DNA of 64,000 bases from contig NZ_QMHP01000002.1 in assembly GCF_003313335.1 (NCBI RefSeq), positions 1 through 64,000 of the forward strand, in the 5' to 3' direction. The notes below the pieces were generated by a model that saw only the letters and a program-made list of their open reading frames with translations, searched no databases and was not told the DNA's origin. Shown here piece after piece: positions 1 through 14,793 of the stretch (positions within the stretch are counted from its first letter, which is position 1; every line of letters starts with the position of its first letter). Made by a program: the position numbers and the translations under genes. The stretch comes from Pedobacter zeaxanthinifaciens (GTDB lineage Bacteria; Bacteroidota; Bacteroidia; Sphingobacteriales; Sphingobacteriaceae).

Positions 1-109
1 GTACATACAGCCAGCTGTTTTCTTTGGGTCGGTTCTTACAGACAACATAATAGAAGAACAGACAAATCAATTTTAGTTAATAGATGTGTCAGCGTTCGAA
101 TTCACATTT
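1..109 (+). other. rrn leader, partial
   Basis: AT-rich DNA immediately before the 16S gene. It should be transcribed leader of the rRNA operon. I see no convincing TTTG / TAnnTTTG promoter pair here, so the rrn promoter probably lies before the window. Confidence 0.4.
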
Positions 110-1631
<1,522 letters not shown>

Positions 1632-1822
1632 TGGAGTGGTCCCGGCCACCCGCTGCGCATAAAATGATAATGTATATCTCGAAAAGGAAAAAGAAACACC
1701 AAGAAGATGAAGCCATTCTAGCGGAAGCTGTCGGCGAGATTGGATGATAATTACGATTTACGAATTACGATTGATGCGAGAGAGAAAATCGTAGATCTGA
1801 AATCTACAATCGTAAATCAAAT
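1632..1822 (+). other. 16S-tRNA internal transcribed spacer
   Basis: Spacer of about 190 nt. From about 1748 to 1820 it holds short repeated words: GATTTACGAATTACGATT and, inverted, AATCGTAAATC, plus an inner hairpin GTAGAT-ctga-ATCTAC. It can fold into a stem-loop directly before tRNA-Ile. Processing role is inferred. Confidence 0.6.
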
Positions 1823-1897
1823 AGTCCCGTAGCTCAGCCTGGTTAGAGCACTACACTGATAATGTAGGGGTCTCCAGTTCAAATCTGGACGGGACTA
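1823..1897 (+). tRNA. tRNA-Ile (GAT anticodon)
   Basis: Cloverleaf visible: acceptor AGTCCCG (1823-1829) pairs with CGGGACT (1890-1896), discriminator A at 1897. The anticodon arm has loop CTGATAA with anticodon GAT, and the T loop reads TTCAAAT. CCA is not encoded. Typical position inside the rRNA operon spacer. Confidence 0.96.
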
Positions 1898-1909
1898 CGG
1901 ACAAGTTTT

Positions 1910-1989
<80 letters not shown>

Positions 1990-2192
1990 TCTTGGGTTTT
2001 GCGTAATACGTTATACGTGGTACGTCTGGCATCATTGCCTACGTGGGACGTACGACTTACGGCGTACAACTTGAAGGAAAAGTTCTTTGACATATTGGAA
2101 GAAGTTAAAAAAGAAGAGCAAACAACAATAGGTACTCCATAGCGATATGGATATCAGAAAAGCACACCGTGCGGCGCAAAAGGCGCACGAGT
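1990..2192 (+). other. tRNA-23S internal transcribed spacer
   Basis: About 200 nt spacer. Its first half has degenerate TACGT/ACGTAC words. The second half contains TTCTTTGACATATTGG (2083-2098) then AAGAAG, which can pair with the 23S-5S spacer at about 5101-5121, a likely precursor-23S processing stem. Confidence 0.6.
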
Positions 2193-5072
<2,880 letters not shown>

Positions 5073-5150
5073 CACACACGTTGTTTGTTCTTCCCATTGA
5101 CTTCTTTCAATAATATGTCATTTGTATCAGCTGATGATCATAAAGATATT

Positions 5151-5262
<112 letters not shown>

Positions 5263-5266
5263 TTAC

Positions 5267-5299
5267 AGCCCCCCTTCAGAAATGATCGGGGGCTTTTTT
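5267..5299 (+). terminator. rrn operon terminator
   Basis: Stem AGCCCCC (5267-5273) / GGGGGCT (5288-5294) followed by a run of T. A classic intrinsic terminator just after 5S. Confidence 0.9.
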
Positions 5300-5848
5300 G
5301 TGCCCAAAAAGATCCATTAACTATTTGCTAAAATGCTGTATTGTTAATCTGATCTCAAGCAACTCCATAGCTTTAAAAGCTAAAGGAACTTGTAATATGT
5401 TCTTGATGGTATCTGAAGTTATATTCATTCAGATGGTTGCTTATTGATCTTCTCTCCCTCTCTCTGTATTAGCAAGGATATAATTAATGACAAATCGCTA
5501 CGGATTCTAGCTCGTTCAAACATAGTCTTAATTGATAATGCAATGAATGCCTCTGTTAATTTCCTGCCTTGATTCCTGACCTATATTGGTAATTTCTATA
5601 TTACAATATTTCAATTTTTAGGTAGAAGTAGGTTTGTACAAATGTTGCTTAATGTCAATTCTGTTTTGCGACATTTAAAAAGAAAGTTTGTATTATTTTT
5701 CAATTTTTTAATTATAAACCTATTACTTGGCAAAATTGAATACTTTAATTGCTTTTTGAATAAATGAAAACGAAGTGATTTTTATCATATTTGTTAATTA
5801 TCAGTGTGGTAATCATTTAATAAATTCCTCTATACCATATAATTTGGC
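5300..5848. other. AT-rich intergenic region, no gene seen
   Basis: About 550 nt between the rrn terminator and the desaturase promoter. No credible open reading frame, tRNA or repeat was found. It becomes very AT-rich from about 5590 on. Confidence 0.6.
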
Positions 5849-5856
5849 TATCTTTG
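5849..5856 (+). promoter_or_regulatory. -7 promoter box of the acyl-ACP desaturase gene
   Basis: TATCTTTG matches the Bacteroidota -7 consensus TAnnTTTG and lies 23 nt before the start codon. No good -33 TTTG is seen about 19 nt upstream, so the call rests on the -7 box alone. Confidence 0.5.
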
Positions 5857-5879
5857 CACTTTAAAATCAGTACACATAG

Positions 5880-6860
5880 ATGAGTTTTTTTGTTGAAAGA
5901 AGAAGGGAAGTAATGCAGCATATTGAAAAGTATATGCTTGAGAAGATGCCAGAATATCTTAAACCTATAGATGAAATTTGGCAACCATCTGATTTTTTAC
6001 CCGATTCGAGCAGAGAAGATTTTTTTCAAAAAATTAAAGATCTACAACAAAGTGCAGGTGAATTGTCATACGACTTAGTAGCTGTTTTAATAGGTGACAC
6101 CATTACAGAGGAGGCTTTGCCAACTTATGAATCGTGGTTGGCTATGGTTGACGGGGTAAGTAAAGATGAAGAAGGTGGTTGGATGAAGTGGAACAGACAC
6201 TGGACTGCGGAGGAGAACAGACACGGAGATTTACTTAATAAGTATTTGTATTTATCGGGGCGTGTTGATATGCGTCAAATGGAGATCTCAACACAGTATT
6301 TAATTGCGGACGGTTTTGATATTGGTACGGGACACGATCCATACAGAAACTTTATTTATACCTCATTTCAGGAGTTAGCTACCAATATTTCGCACAGACG
6401 TGTGGCTTCTTTAGCTAAGAAAGATGGTGATGTCTTGTTATCTAAGATGTGTGGCGTAATTGCTTCAGATGAGGCGAGACATGCAAAGGCTTATAAAGAT
6501 TTTATTGCTCAAATATTTAAAGTTGACGCTAACGAAGCGATGTTAGCTTTTGAGGATATGATGCGTAAAAAAATTGTAATGCCAGCACATTTCTTGAGAG
6601 AAGTAGGATTACCTATTGGACAGGTGTTTGGACATTTTACTGATGCAGCGCAACGTTTAGGCGTTTACACTGCTGTAGATTACGTAGATATTCTAAAACA
6701 GCTTATTGTTGATTGGAACGTAGAAAGCATCAAGGAACTTAATGAAGCTGGTGAGAAAGCAAGGGATTACATCATGAATTTGCCGAACAGGTTGCTTCGA
6801 GTAGCAGAGAGAATGAAAAATCCATCTTTAGATTATAAGTTTAAATGGATATTAGCATAA
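5880..6860 (+). CDS. Acyl-[acyl-carrier-protein] desaturase
   Basis: 326 residues of the soluble ferritin-like (stearoyl-ACP) desaturase family, which inserts a cis double bond into acyl-ACP using a di-iron centre and reduced ferredoxin. The two di-iron EExxH/DExxH signatures are visible as EENRHGDLL (about residues 111-119) and DEARHAKAY (about 197-205). Full family length, ATG start, no signal peptide, so cytosolic. Stands alone between the rRNA operon and a convergent gene with which it shares a terminator. Double-bond position cannot be read from the sequence. Confidence 0.93.
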   Translation: MSFFVERRREVMQHIEKYMLEKMPEYLKPIDEIWQPSDFLPDSSREDFFQKIKDLQQSAGELSYDLVAVLIGDTITEEALPTYESWLAMVDGVSKDEEGGWMKWNRHWTAEENRHGDLLNKYLYLSGRVDMRQMEISTQYLIADGFDIGTGHDPYRNFIYTSFQELATNISHRRVASLAKKDGDVLLSKMCGVIASDEARHAKAYKDFIAQIFKVDANEAMLAFEDMMRKKIVMPAHFLREVGLPIGQVFGHFTDAAQRLGVYTAVDYVDILKQLIVDWNVESIKELNEAGEKARDYIMNLPNRLLRVAERMKNPSLDYKFKWILA

Positions 6861-6862
6861 AT

Positions 6863-6892
6863 AAAAAAAGCGGCTCTTAAGCCGCTTTTTTT
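6863..6892. terminator. Bidirectional terminator between the desaturase gene and icmF
   Basis: Stem AGCGGCT/AGCCGCT flanked by A and T runs, so it works in both directions between two convergent genes. Confidence 0.9.
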
Positions 6893-6896
6893 ACGC

Positions 6897-9800
6897 CTAC
6901 ATATTTCTGCGATATTGTCCGCCTACTTGATAAAGTGCATTGCTAATTTGTCCTAGAGAACAAACTTTACAAACTTCCATGAGTTTTTCAAAGATATTCT
7001 CACCGTTGACAGCAGCTCTTTGTAAATCCTTTAAAAGGTTTGAAGCGCTACTTTCGTTTCTCTTATGAAAAGCATCTAATGCTGAAATTTGAAATTGCTT
7101 TTCTTCTTCTGTGGCTCTAATTACTTCGCCAGGAATAATGGTAGGCGAGCCATTTTTGTTAAGAAACGTATTCACACCTACTATCGGGAATTCGCCGGTA
7201 TGTTTCAAAGTCTCATAATACAAACTTTCTTCCTGAATTTTACCACGTTGGTACATCGTTTCCATAGCTCCTAGTACGCCACCACGGTCGTTAATTCGTT
7301 TGAATTCAGCAAGAACAGCTTGCTCCACCAAATCAGTTAGTTCTTCAATGATAAAAGCGCCTTGCAGTGGATTTTCATTTTTAGCAAGTCCAAGCTCTCT
7401 ATTAATGATCAATTGAATTGCCATCGCTCTGCGTACAGATTCCTCCGTTGGTGTAGTTATAGCCTCGTCATAAGCATTAGTATGCAATGAATTACAGTTA
7501 TCGTAAATGGCATAAAGCGCTTGCAACGTAGTGCGAATATCATTGAAATCAATTTCCTGAGCATGTAAAGACCTACCTGATGTTTGAATATGATACTTCA
7601 ATTTTTGCGAGCGATCATTTCCTTTGTATTTATTTTTAATTGCTTTTGCCCAAATTCTTCGAGCTACTCGGCCGATAACAGCATATTCGGGATCAATTCC
7701 GTTACTAAAGAAAAAGGATAAATTAGGCGCAAAATCATCGATATGCATGCCTCTGCTCAAATAATATTCTACAAATGTAAAACCATTACTTAAGGTAAAC
7801 GCCAACTGAGAAATTGGGTTAGCACCCGCTTCGGCAATATGATAACCAGAAATAGAAACCGAATAAAAATTTCGAACTTTTTCTGTAATGAAATACTGTT
7901 GAATATCGCCCATCATCCTTAGCGCAAATTCAGTGGAGAAGATACAAGTGTTTTGTGCTTGATCTTCTTTTAAAATATCAGCCTGTACAGTACCTCTTAC
8001 TGAGCTAATTGCTTTTGCTTTAATTTGTTGATAGACATCGGCAGGCAACACCTGATCGCCAGTTACGCCAAGTAGCATCAAGCCTAAACCATTGTTGCCT
8101 TCTGGCAAATTGCCATTATAGCTAGGTCTGGTTAGTCCTTTTTTAGCGAAAATATCAGCAATTTTCGCTTCAACTTCAGCTTGTAGTCCATTTTCCAAGA
8201 TATATTTTTCGCACTGCTGATCAACGGCGGCATTCATGAAGAAACCCAATAACATTGGCGCAGGTCCATTTATAGTCATAGAAACAGACGTACTTGGTGC
8301 GCATAAGTCAAATCCTGAATATAATTTCTTAGCATCATCAAGCGTTGCTATGCTCACTCCAGAATTACCTATTTTTCCGTAGATGTCAGGTCGGGTATGC
8401 GGATCTTCTCCATATAAGGTTACCGAATCAAACGCAGTAGACAATCGGTGAGCTTGCTGGCCTAACGAAACGTAGTGAAAACGCTTGTTGGTTCTTTCCG
8501 GTCCACCTTCCCCGGCAAACATTCTTGTTGGATCTTCTCCATCCCGTTTCAGCGGGAACACACCAGCAGCATAAGGAAACTCGCCCGGTAAATTTTCCGT
8601 TAGTAACCATTTTAAAATATCTCCCCAATCTTCGTATCTGGGAAGTGCAACTTTAGGGATTCTCAGTTTGGAAAGAGACTCATAGAATAATGGTTGTTTA
8701 ATTTCCTTATCTCTAACTTTGTAAATGAAATTATCTTGCTTGTATTGATGTTTTGTATTAGGCCATTCCCTTAATAATCTTCTACAATTTCCATCTAACT
8801 GTTCTTCATAATAGGTATATACTTGTTGCAAGTTGCCATCGAAGGTTGGGATTTGAGAATTATCTTCGTTCAACAGATTGATTACGCCCTGTAATTGATA
8901 CATTTTACGTGCAATAGCTACCTGTTGTGCAACCCAATCATTATACTGTTCGCTTGCTTCGGCAATTTCAGATAAATACCTCGTACGATCAGGTGGAATG
9001 ATGTAAATTTTTTTAGATTGTTCGGAAGTCATTTCCATTTTAGCTGAAAAATCTACTCCAGTTTTATCTTTGATTTTGTTAACAATTGCAACAAATAAAT
9101 TATTGGTGCCAGGATCGTTAAATTGTGAAGCCATTGTTCCGTACACAGGAATTTCTTCATCTTTGGCTTCAAAAATATTGTGATTTCGCTTGTACTGCTT
9201 TCTTACATCACGCAGTGCATCTAAAGCGCCACGCTTATCGAACTTATTAATGGCCACCAAATCGGCAAAATCTAGCATATCTATTTTTTCCAACTGTGTA
9301 GCAGCTCCAAACTCAGGCGTCATTACATACAGAGAAACGTCGCAATGTTCTGTAATCTCAGTATCTGACTGGCCAATACCAGATGTTTCCACGATTACTA
9401 AATCAAATCCGGCGGCTTTACATATATCGATGCTTTCTTGTACATTTTTAGATAGGGCGAGGTTAGCTTGCCTAGTAGCTAATGAACGCATATAAACCCT
9501 TGGATTGTTAATGGCATTCATTCTTATTCTATCTCCCAACAAGGCACCGCCAGTTTTTCTTTTAGAAGGATCAACAGAAATAATTGCAATAGATTTATTA
9601 TCTACTTCGATTAAAAATCTTCGAACCAATTCGTCAACTAAGGAAGACTTTCCTGCGCCGCCTGTTCCGGTAATACCTAAAACAGGTGGGTTGGTAGGTT
9701 GTTTTTTTCTCAGCGTTGCTAACGAGTCTTCAAAGGCTTCGGCATTATTTTCTGCCAGAGAGATTGCGTTTGCGATCTTTCCGTTATCGTCCTTTTTTAA

Positions 9801-10274
9801 TGGCTTTTCTAAATCGAATTTGCTTTTTTCTGTAATTGCAAAATCTGTTTTTTGAAGCATGTCGTTAATCATGCCTTGCAGTCCCATTCTTCTACCGTCG
9901 TCCGGCGAATAGATCTTCGCAATACCGTAGCTCTCTAGTTCTTTAATTTCATTAGGTAAAATTACACCACCTCCACCACCAAATATTTTGATATGATTTG
10001 CACCACGTTCCTGCAATAAATCATACATATATTTAAAGTATTCAATGTGTCCACCCTGATAAGATGTCATCGCAATACCTTGAACATCTTCTTGTATTGC
10101 GCAATTTACAACTTCTTCCACCGAACGGTTATGCCCTAAGTGAATAACCTCGGCACCGCTGGACTGCAAAATTCTACGCATGATATTAATGGTAGCATCA
10201 TGCCCATCAAAAAGTGCAGCGGCAGTTACAAATCTTATTTTATGTTTAGGCTGATAGATTTCAATTTTATCCAT
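6897..10274 (-). CDS. icmF: Fused acyl-CoA mutase (isobutyryl-CoA mutase type, IcmF)
   Basis: 1125 residues. Order of domains: B12-binding domain (about 10-145, with DGHD at 23-26 carrying the cobalt-ligand His), a MeaI-type G-protein chaperone (about 195-420: P-loop [12 protein letters not shown] at 200-211, NKFD at 343-346), then the TIM-barrel mutase domain (about 560-1125). This single-chain order is that of IcmF, which interconverts isobutyryl-CoA and butyryl-CoA (and related pivalyl/isovaleryl substrates) with adenosylcobalamin. The substrate-pocket segments read [11 protein letters not shown] and [11 protein letters not shown], unlike methylmalonyl-CoA mutase. Monocistronic. No cobalamin riboswitch was recognised in the short leader. 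Confidence 0.92.
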   Translation of the reverse strand: MDKIEIYQPKHKIRFVTAAALFDGHDATINIMRRILQSSGAEVIHLGHNRSVEEVVNCAIQEDVQGIAMTSYQGGHIEYFKYMYDLLQERGANHIKIFGGGGGVILPNEIKELESYGIAKIYSPDDGRRMGLQGMINDMLQKTDFAITEKSKFDLEKPLKKDDNGKIANAISLAENNAEAFEDSLATLRKKQPTNPPVLGITGTGGAGKSSLVDELVRRFLIEVDNKSIAIISVDPSKRKTGGALLGDRIRMNAINNPRVYMRSLATRQANLALSKNVQESIDICKAAGFDLVIVETSGIGQSDTEITEHCDVSLYVMTPEFGAATQLEKIDMLDFADLVAINKFDKRGALDALRDVRKQYKRNHNIFEAKDEEIPVYGTMASQFNDPGTNNLFVAIVNKIKDKTGVDFSAKMEMTSEQSKKIYIIPPDRTRYLSEIAEASEQYNDWVAQQVAIARKMYQLQGVINLLNEDNSQIPTFDGNLQQVYTYYEEQLDGNCRRLLREWPNTKHQYKQDNFIYKVRDKEIKQPLFYESLSKLRIPKVALPRYEDWGDILKWLLTENLPGEFPYAAGVFPLKRDGEDPTRMFAGEGGPERTNKRFHYVSLGQQAHRLSTAFDSVTLYGEDPHTRPDIYGKIGNSGVSIATLDDAKKLYSGFDLCAPSTSVSMTINGPAPMLLGFFMNAAVDQQCEKYILENGLQAEVEAKIADIFAKKGLTRPSYNGNLPEGNNGLGLMLLGVTGDQVLPADVYQQIKAKAISSVRGTVQADILKEDQAQNTCIFSTEFALRMMGDIQQYFITEKVRNFYSVSISGYHIAEAGANPISQLAFTLSNGFTFVEYYLSRGMHIDDFAPNLSFFFSNGIDPEYAVIGRVARRIWAKAIKNKYKGNDRSQKLKYHIQTSGRSLHAQEIDFNDIRTTLQALYAIYDNCNSLHTNAYDEAITTPTEESVRRAMAIQLIINRELGLAKNENPLQGAFIIEELTDLVEQAVLAEFKRINDRGGVLGAMETMYQRGKIQEESLYYETLKHTGEFPIVGVNTFLNKNGSPTIIPGEVIRATEEEKQFQISALDAFHKRNESSASNLLKDLQRAAVNGENIFEKLMEVCKVCSLGQISNALYQVGGQYRRNM

Positions 10275-10325
10275 ACGATAAATCCTGATATAATTTTTGC
10301 TAATATTTGGCTAATAGATATGTAC

Positions 10326-10333
10326 CAAAGGTA
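10326..10333 (-). promoter_or_regulatory. -7 promoter box of icmF
   Basis: On the minus strand TACCTTTG, a perfect TAnnTTTG, 51 nt before the icmF ATG. Confidence 0.55.
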
Positions 10334-10419
10334 AGATTTTTGCTAGGTGAAACGCTAAATTTTAGGAGTAAAAATGTTGTAGTAAATTTGAAGATTTGAT
10401 ATTAAAATAGCCCTAATAA

Positions 10420-10456
10420 TGAAAAACCCTCAATTCGTATTTCAGAAATGAGGGTT
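10420..10456 (-). terminator. Terminator of the phosphatase gene
   Basis: Inverted repeat AACCCTCA (10425-10432) / TGAGGGTT (10449-10456). Read on the minus strand it is followed by a T run, placed just after the phosphatase stop codon. Confidence 0.85.
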
Positions 10457-10477
10457 GAATTATTAAAATTTTAAAGC

Positions 10478-12139
10478 TTATTTAAGTAAATCGGTTATTA
10501 CTTTGCCTATACTACCACTCGGTTGCTGAATATGCAACAAGGCAGAAACAGTAGGGGCAATATCGGACATATAATATTCTTTATTTGTTTTACCAGGTTT
10601 AACGCCCCAACCCATGAAAAGTGCAGGAATGTGACTATCGTAAGGATTCCATGCGGCATGCCCTGTTCCTGGAGTTAAAGTAGGATACCAGCCAGCATCT
10701 AGAATGATATATACGTCGCCACTTCTACGGGCATTATACCCATTGATGATTTTATTTTTAATTTCTTGAGGGATAGTAACTGCGCCCATATTTTTAATGT
10801 CTACCGCATTTAAAACCCCGTCTTGTTTCACCAAATAATCTATCGTGGATTGTTTGATTTTAGCATAATCAGCTTTAGCTTCCTTAATTGCATCAGTATC
10901 AAAAATCACTTGATTGTTAATAATGGTGAAAATTACATCCTTCACCTTAAACTCATTAAAAATCAAACTATCTAAATCAGTTTTGAACTTTTTAGTAGCT
11001 AATCCACCTCCAGGCATTTTGTTTTCTTTAGAAAAGCCAGGAACATGAGTTGCACCGTGGTCGGCGGTTAAGAATAACAAATAGTTTCCTTTGCCGATGG
11101 TTTTGTCCAAATAGTTGAAGAAATCTTCCAAATCTTTGTCAAGTCTTAAATACGTATCTTCCAGCTCGATAGAATTTGGTCCGAATTGGTGCCCTACGTA
11201 ATCTGTTGAAGATAAACTTACTGCTAAGAAATCTGTATTTCCAGTTTGACCAAGCTTTTCAGCAGGTATCGCAGCTTTGGCAAATTCTAAAGTAAAGCTG
11301 TTACCCTGCGGCATGCTTGCCATCATCGAATAGTTTTTATTAGCATATTGTTTAAATAAGTGAGGAAAACTTGAGGTTTTTTCACCTTTAAAAGTGCGCT
11401 CGTATGGTTTTGCATCGGCGGTACTTTCCGTATAAGTTTCAATAGGATATAAGGTATTCCAATCTTGTTCAAAGTATTTATTTGGAAGTCTTTGCGCATT
11501 AAAATCATTTACCCAAGTAGGCAATTGCTGCATGTAATGCGTGCTGGAAATAAAACTGCCAGTCATGTCATCGTACCAGTAAGCGCCATTTGCCGTATGC
11601 CCGCCAGGAAGAATCGCACCTCTATCTTTAATAGAAACACTAATTACCTTGCTTCTAAAGTTGGTAGCCATCCTAAGCTCATCGGTTACCGTAGTAACTA
11701 GCAAATTTTTTGGTGACATTAGCCCTTCGTTGCTTGAGCTTCCAACGGTTTTAACGCTTTTATCTTCTACACAATAAACATCCCTGCCCAACTGAGGGTC
11801 AAACCAGTTATTGCCAATAATACCATTAATAGCCGGTACAGAACCAGTATAAATTGAAGAGTGGCCGCATGCAGTTAAGGTTGGTGTATAAGGGATCAAA
11901 GTATTTTCTGCAGAAAAACCTTCATTGATTAATCGTTTGAAGCCACCATTGCCATATCTGGCATAAAAACGATACAAATAATCCCAACGCATTTGATCTA
12001 TCACCATCCCAACTACTAATTTGGGACGAGCTACCGTTTGTGGAAATGCAGAAGGTTGAACTTTAGCTTGTTTTTTCTGGGCGTTTGCACTGCTGCAAAA
12101 TAAAATAGCTAAAGAAATGCACAAAAGTTTAATTTTCAT
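10478..12139 (-). CDS. pafA: PafA-type alkaline phosphatase
   Basis: 553 residues, signal peptide 1-20 (cleavage about ANA-Q), so periplasmic or secreted. Alkaline phosphatase superfamily: first Zn-ligand Asp in VIDQM (about 46-50), likely nucleophile Thr89 in TLTACGH, and Lys172/Arg174 in SIKDRG, the KxR pair that replaces the Arg of E. coli PhoA in Flavobacterium PafA. Further Zn ligands are in DYVGHQ, TADHGATH and GTGHAAW. Cleaves phosphate monoesters. PafA relatives are not repressed by phosphate; I saw no obvious Pho box. Own terminator downstream; 69 nt gap to folC upstream. Confidence 0.9.
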   Translation of the reverse strand: MKIKLLCISLAILFCSSANAQKKQAKVQPSAFPQTVARPKLVVGMVIDQMRWDYLYRFYARYGNGGFKRLINEGFSAENTLIPYTPTLTACGHSSIYTGSVPAINGIIGNNWFDPQLGRDVYCVEDKSVKTVGSSSNEGLMSPKNLLVTTVTDELRMATNFRSKVISVSIKDRGAILPGGHTANGAYWYDDMTGSFISSTHYMQQLPTWVNDFNAQRLPNKYFEQDWNTLYPIETYTESTADAKPYERTFKGEKTSSFPHLFKQYANKNYSMMASMPQGNSFTLEFAKAAIPAEKLGQTGNTDFLAVSLSSTDYVGHQFGPNSIELEDTYLRLDKDLEDFFNYLDKTIGKGNYLLFLTADHGATHVPGFSKENKMPGGGLATKKFKTDLDSLIFNEFKVKDVIFTIINNQVIFDTDAIKEAKADYAKIKQSTIDYLVKQDGVLNAVDIKNMGAVTIPQEIKNKIINGYNARRSGDVYIILDAGWYPTLTPGTGHAAWNPYDSHIPALFMGWGVKPGKTNKEYYMSDIAPTVSALLHIQQPSGSIGKVITDLLK

Positions 12140-12208
12140 TTATAAAATTGATGTTTTTGTAAAGGTATTAAAACGATGTTAAGATAATTGGTGCGCATTG
12201 TAAAGATT

Positions 12209-13495
12209 TTATATAATTTCTGCTACTACAAATGTGCTACCGCCAATGAAAATGAGATCTTTTTCGTTAGCAGCATTTTGCGCAGTTTGCAGAGCGTCAG
12301 CTACCGATGTAAACGCTTCGCCTCGGAGTTGATATTGAAGTGCTTGTTCTTTTAATTCAGCGGCGGGTAAGGCACGTTCTAATTGCGGTTGGCAGAAATA
12401 ATATCTTGCCTGGCTTGGCAATAGCGCCAGCACGGCATTGATATCCTTATCTTTTACCATTCCAATCACCATGTGTAGGTTTTCATAAGGTGTTTGTTTG
12501 ATGTTTTCTACCACTTCGGCGATGCCAGCTTTATTGTGTCCGGTATCACAAATGGTAAGTGGTTTTTTATGAAGCGTTTGCCATCTACCTTGTAAGCCAG
12601 TGAGTTTTTTTACGCTTTTTAAGGCATCAAGTATTGCTTTGTCAGTTAAATTATAACCTAGCTTTTTGAGCTGCAATGAAGCTTCAATGACTGTTAATAT
12701 ATTTTTTAACTGGTAGCCGCCAGTTAGATCTAAAGCTAGATTTTTGAAAAGTGTTTGATCTTTCTGTATGACATCTACCTTTAAAGTATCTACATTTTTA
12801 GCAATATTGGTTACGATTAAATCATCTTGGGCAAAAATCAAATTTGCGTTTTGTTCGGTTGCTTTTTTAATGAATACTGGATCTGTTTCTGGATGATGTT
12901 CACCGATGATTACAGGAGTGTTCTTTTTAATGATGCCAGCTTTTTCAAATGCAATTTCGGCAAAAGTGTTGCCCAGCATGTTGGTATGATCTAGGCTGAT
13001 ATTGGTAATTACAGCTAGCTCTGGTTGGATGATATTTGTAGAATCCAAACGTCCACCTAAACCTACTTCAATGATGGCTATATCCACTTGTTGTTGCTCA
13101 AAGTAGGAAAAGGCCATGGCAACGGTGACTTCGAAAAATGAAGGTTCGATAGCTGAAATTAGCGTTTGATGTTCTTTTACAAATTTAGTAACGAAGCTTT
13201 TCGAAACCATTTTTCCATTTACTCGGATACGCTCCCTAAAATCTTTAAGGTGAGGGGAGGTATACAAACCTGTTTTATAACCTGCTTTTTGGAAAATAGC
13301 AGCCAGCATGTGAGAAGTTGAACCTTTCCCATTTGTACCGCCCACATGAATGGTTTTGTATTTATTCTGTGGGTTATTTAAAGCATCACATAATGCAATG
13401 GTGTTGGTTAAATCTTTTTTGAAAGCCGATGCACCAATGCGGGTAAACATTGGAAGGCGGCTATAGAGATAATCTACCGTTTGTGGGTAAGTCAT
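12209..13495 (-). CDS. folC: Folylpolyglutamate synthase / dihydrofolate synthase
   Basis: 428 residues, Mur-ligase fold. The ATP loop is VGGTNGKGSTSH (51-62), followed by TGLYTSPHL and FRERIRVNG typical of FolC. Adds glutamates to tetrahydrofolates and, if bifunctional, makes dihydrofolate from dihydropteroate. It is the last gene of the leftward run that begins with the TPR protein, separated from the TonB-like gene by 77 nt, so it may be cotranscribed with the envelope cluster without sharing its function. Confidence 0.95.
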   Translation of the reverse strand: MTYPQTVDYLYSRLPMFTRIGASAFKKDLTNTIALCDALNNPQNKYKTIHVGGTNGKGSTSHMLAAIFQKAGYKTGLYTSPHLKDFRERIRVNGKMVSKSFVTKFVKEHQTLISAIEPSFFEVTVAMAFSYFEQQQVDIAIIEVGLGGRLDSTNIIQPELAVITNISLDHTNMLGNTFAEIAFEKAGIIKKNTPVIIGEHHPETDPVFIKKATEQNANLIFAQDDLIVTNIAKNVDTLKVDVIQKDQTLFKNLALDLTGGYQLKNILTVIEASLQLKKLGYNLTDKAILDALKSVKKLTGLQGRWQTLHKKPLTICDTGHNKAGIAEVVENIKQTPYENLHMVIGMVKDKDINAVLALLPSQARYYFCQPQLERALPAAELKEQALQYQLRGEAFTSVADALQTAQNAANEKDLIFIGGSTFVVAEII

Positions 13496-13572
13496 TTTAT
13501 GGGAATTATATAACCACCTTAGTAAAGCTCAGTTATAATTAGCTTAATTTTATCAGGTGGTTTAATATTACG

Positions 13573-14388
13573 CTACTTCACTATAAATTTAAATGGCACG
13601 TAAAAGATTCGAATATCTGGTCCTTTAGTAATTGCATTTAACGAAGCATTAAGCATAGCTCTTTCACATTTATCCTCCAGCGTTGGATTTCTAAAAGTAC
13701 TTCCTTTTGCGCCGGCAGTGGCTCTTACGATTCTACCAGATTTATTTACTTCAATCTTCACCATTATCGTGCCTCTTTCCTGACCATCATCATCAGGAGC
13801 AACGAGGTTTTTGAAGTTACTTAAGGGCAGTGCTTTATTGCCAAAGCCTGAACCACCATCACCGTAAAATGGCGCCAATGGGTCACCGTCTGGATCACCT
13901 TGATTGCCCGGGGTGGTACCGGTGCCATCTCCACCACCTTTTGCATTGTTTTTATTGCCTTTGTACAACGCATTTGGATTAATTGCAGGCTGTTCAGTTT
14001 TGCTATCCTGAGTGTTACTAGGATTAGCGTTGCTCTTAGTTGCTTTTGTATTTACGCTCACCGCATCTTCGTTATCTTGCGTAGTGAGGTTTTGATCACT
14101 TAATTGTGATTGTGTGCTTTTAGTGGTTGGGTCGGGAGTAACTTGGTCAGGCTTTTTACCGTTTGCATCCGGAGCCATAGAAGGTTCTTCTATGTTGGTA
14201 TAATCGGTACCCATTCCTTCTACAGAAGTGCCATAGTTAACCACCATGCCGCCCATTCCGTACTCTTCATTAGGCTCAAATTTTCCAATAATCCAAATAA
14301 AACTAAGCACGATAAATGCCGCCATAATGCCGGTGGATATCGCCAAAGCTTTTGGATAATTGTTATCTTCTTTATGGTTTTGTGCCAT
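13573..14388 (-). CDS. TonB-like energy-transducing protein
   Basis: 271 residues. One N-terminal membrane anchor (about 13-37), then a long Asn/Gly/Thr/Gln-rich low-complexity linker (about 60-190) that contains few prolines, then a short C-terminal domain (about 200-271, GTIMVKIEVNKSGRI...YVPFKFIVK) resembling the TonB C-terminal fold. It directly follows exbD (3 nt gap), which supports a TonB/TolA-like role linking the inner-membrane motor to an outer-membrane partner. The linker differs from the Pro-rich one of classical TonB. Confidence 0.82.
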   Translation of the reverse strand: MAQNHKEDNNYPKALAISTGIMAAFIVLSFIWIIGKFEPNEEYGMGGMVVNYGTSVEGMGTDYTNIEEPSMAPDANGKKPDQVTPDPTTKSTQSQLSDQNLTTQDNEDAVSVNTKATKSNANPSNTQDSKTEQPAINPNALYKGNKNNAKGGGDGTGTTPGNQGDPDGDPLAPFYGDGGSGFGNKALPLSNFKNLVAPDDDGQERGTIMVKIEVNKSGRIVRATAGAKGSTFRNPTLEDKCERAMLNASLNAITKGPDIRIFYVPFKFIVK

Positions 14389-14391
14389 GCT

Positions 14392-14793
14392 TTACTTCTT
14401 TTGCTCAACGGCTAAAACAACTTTCAATTTTAATTTGTTGGCCACATCAAAAACCTTCATGGTGTTTTCAATTGAAACTCCTCTGGCTACGTATAAAACA
14501 ATGGTTAAATCGGTATTTTCCTGGATAGAGCCTTGGATTTTAGCTTCCATAGCCTCGAGTGTTACTGGCTGCTTATCTACAAAGTAATTCAGGTTGTCAT
14601 CAATGCTAACCGTAATAGACTTTTGATTATTAGCTTGCTGGCCTGATGAAGAACGAGGCAAAAGTAATTTAACCACTTGTGGATTAACCACAGCAGAAGC
14701 CAAAAGGAAAAACAGCATCAAGAAAAACATGATGTCGTTTAACGCAGCGGTGTGTACCTCTACATTACCTTTCTTTCTGTTTTTTAAATTCAT
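14392..14793 (-). CDS. exbD: ExbD/TolR-type biopolymer transport protein
   Basis: 133 residues. One transmembrane helix (about 20-41) opening with Asp20 (LNDIMFFLML), the proton-conducting Asp of the ExbD/TolR family, then a periplasmic domain (about 60-133). Start codon overlaps the exbB stop by one base (TAATG), so translation is coupled. With ExbB it forms the proton-driven stator of Ton/Tol systems. Confidence 0.92.
   Translation of the reverse strand: MNLKNRKKGNVEVHTAALNDIMFFLMLFFLLASAVVNPQVVKLLLPRSSSGQQANNQKSITVSIDDNLNYFVDKQPVTLEAMEAKIQGSIQENTDLTIVLYVARGVSIENTMKVFDVANKLKLKVVLAVEQKK

Noticed and set aside
10275-10420. Cobalamin riboswitch before icmF
   Set aside because: Leader is short (about 50 nt from the -7 box) and has no B12-box-like sequence.
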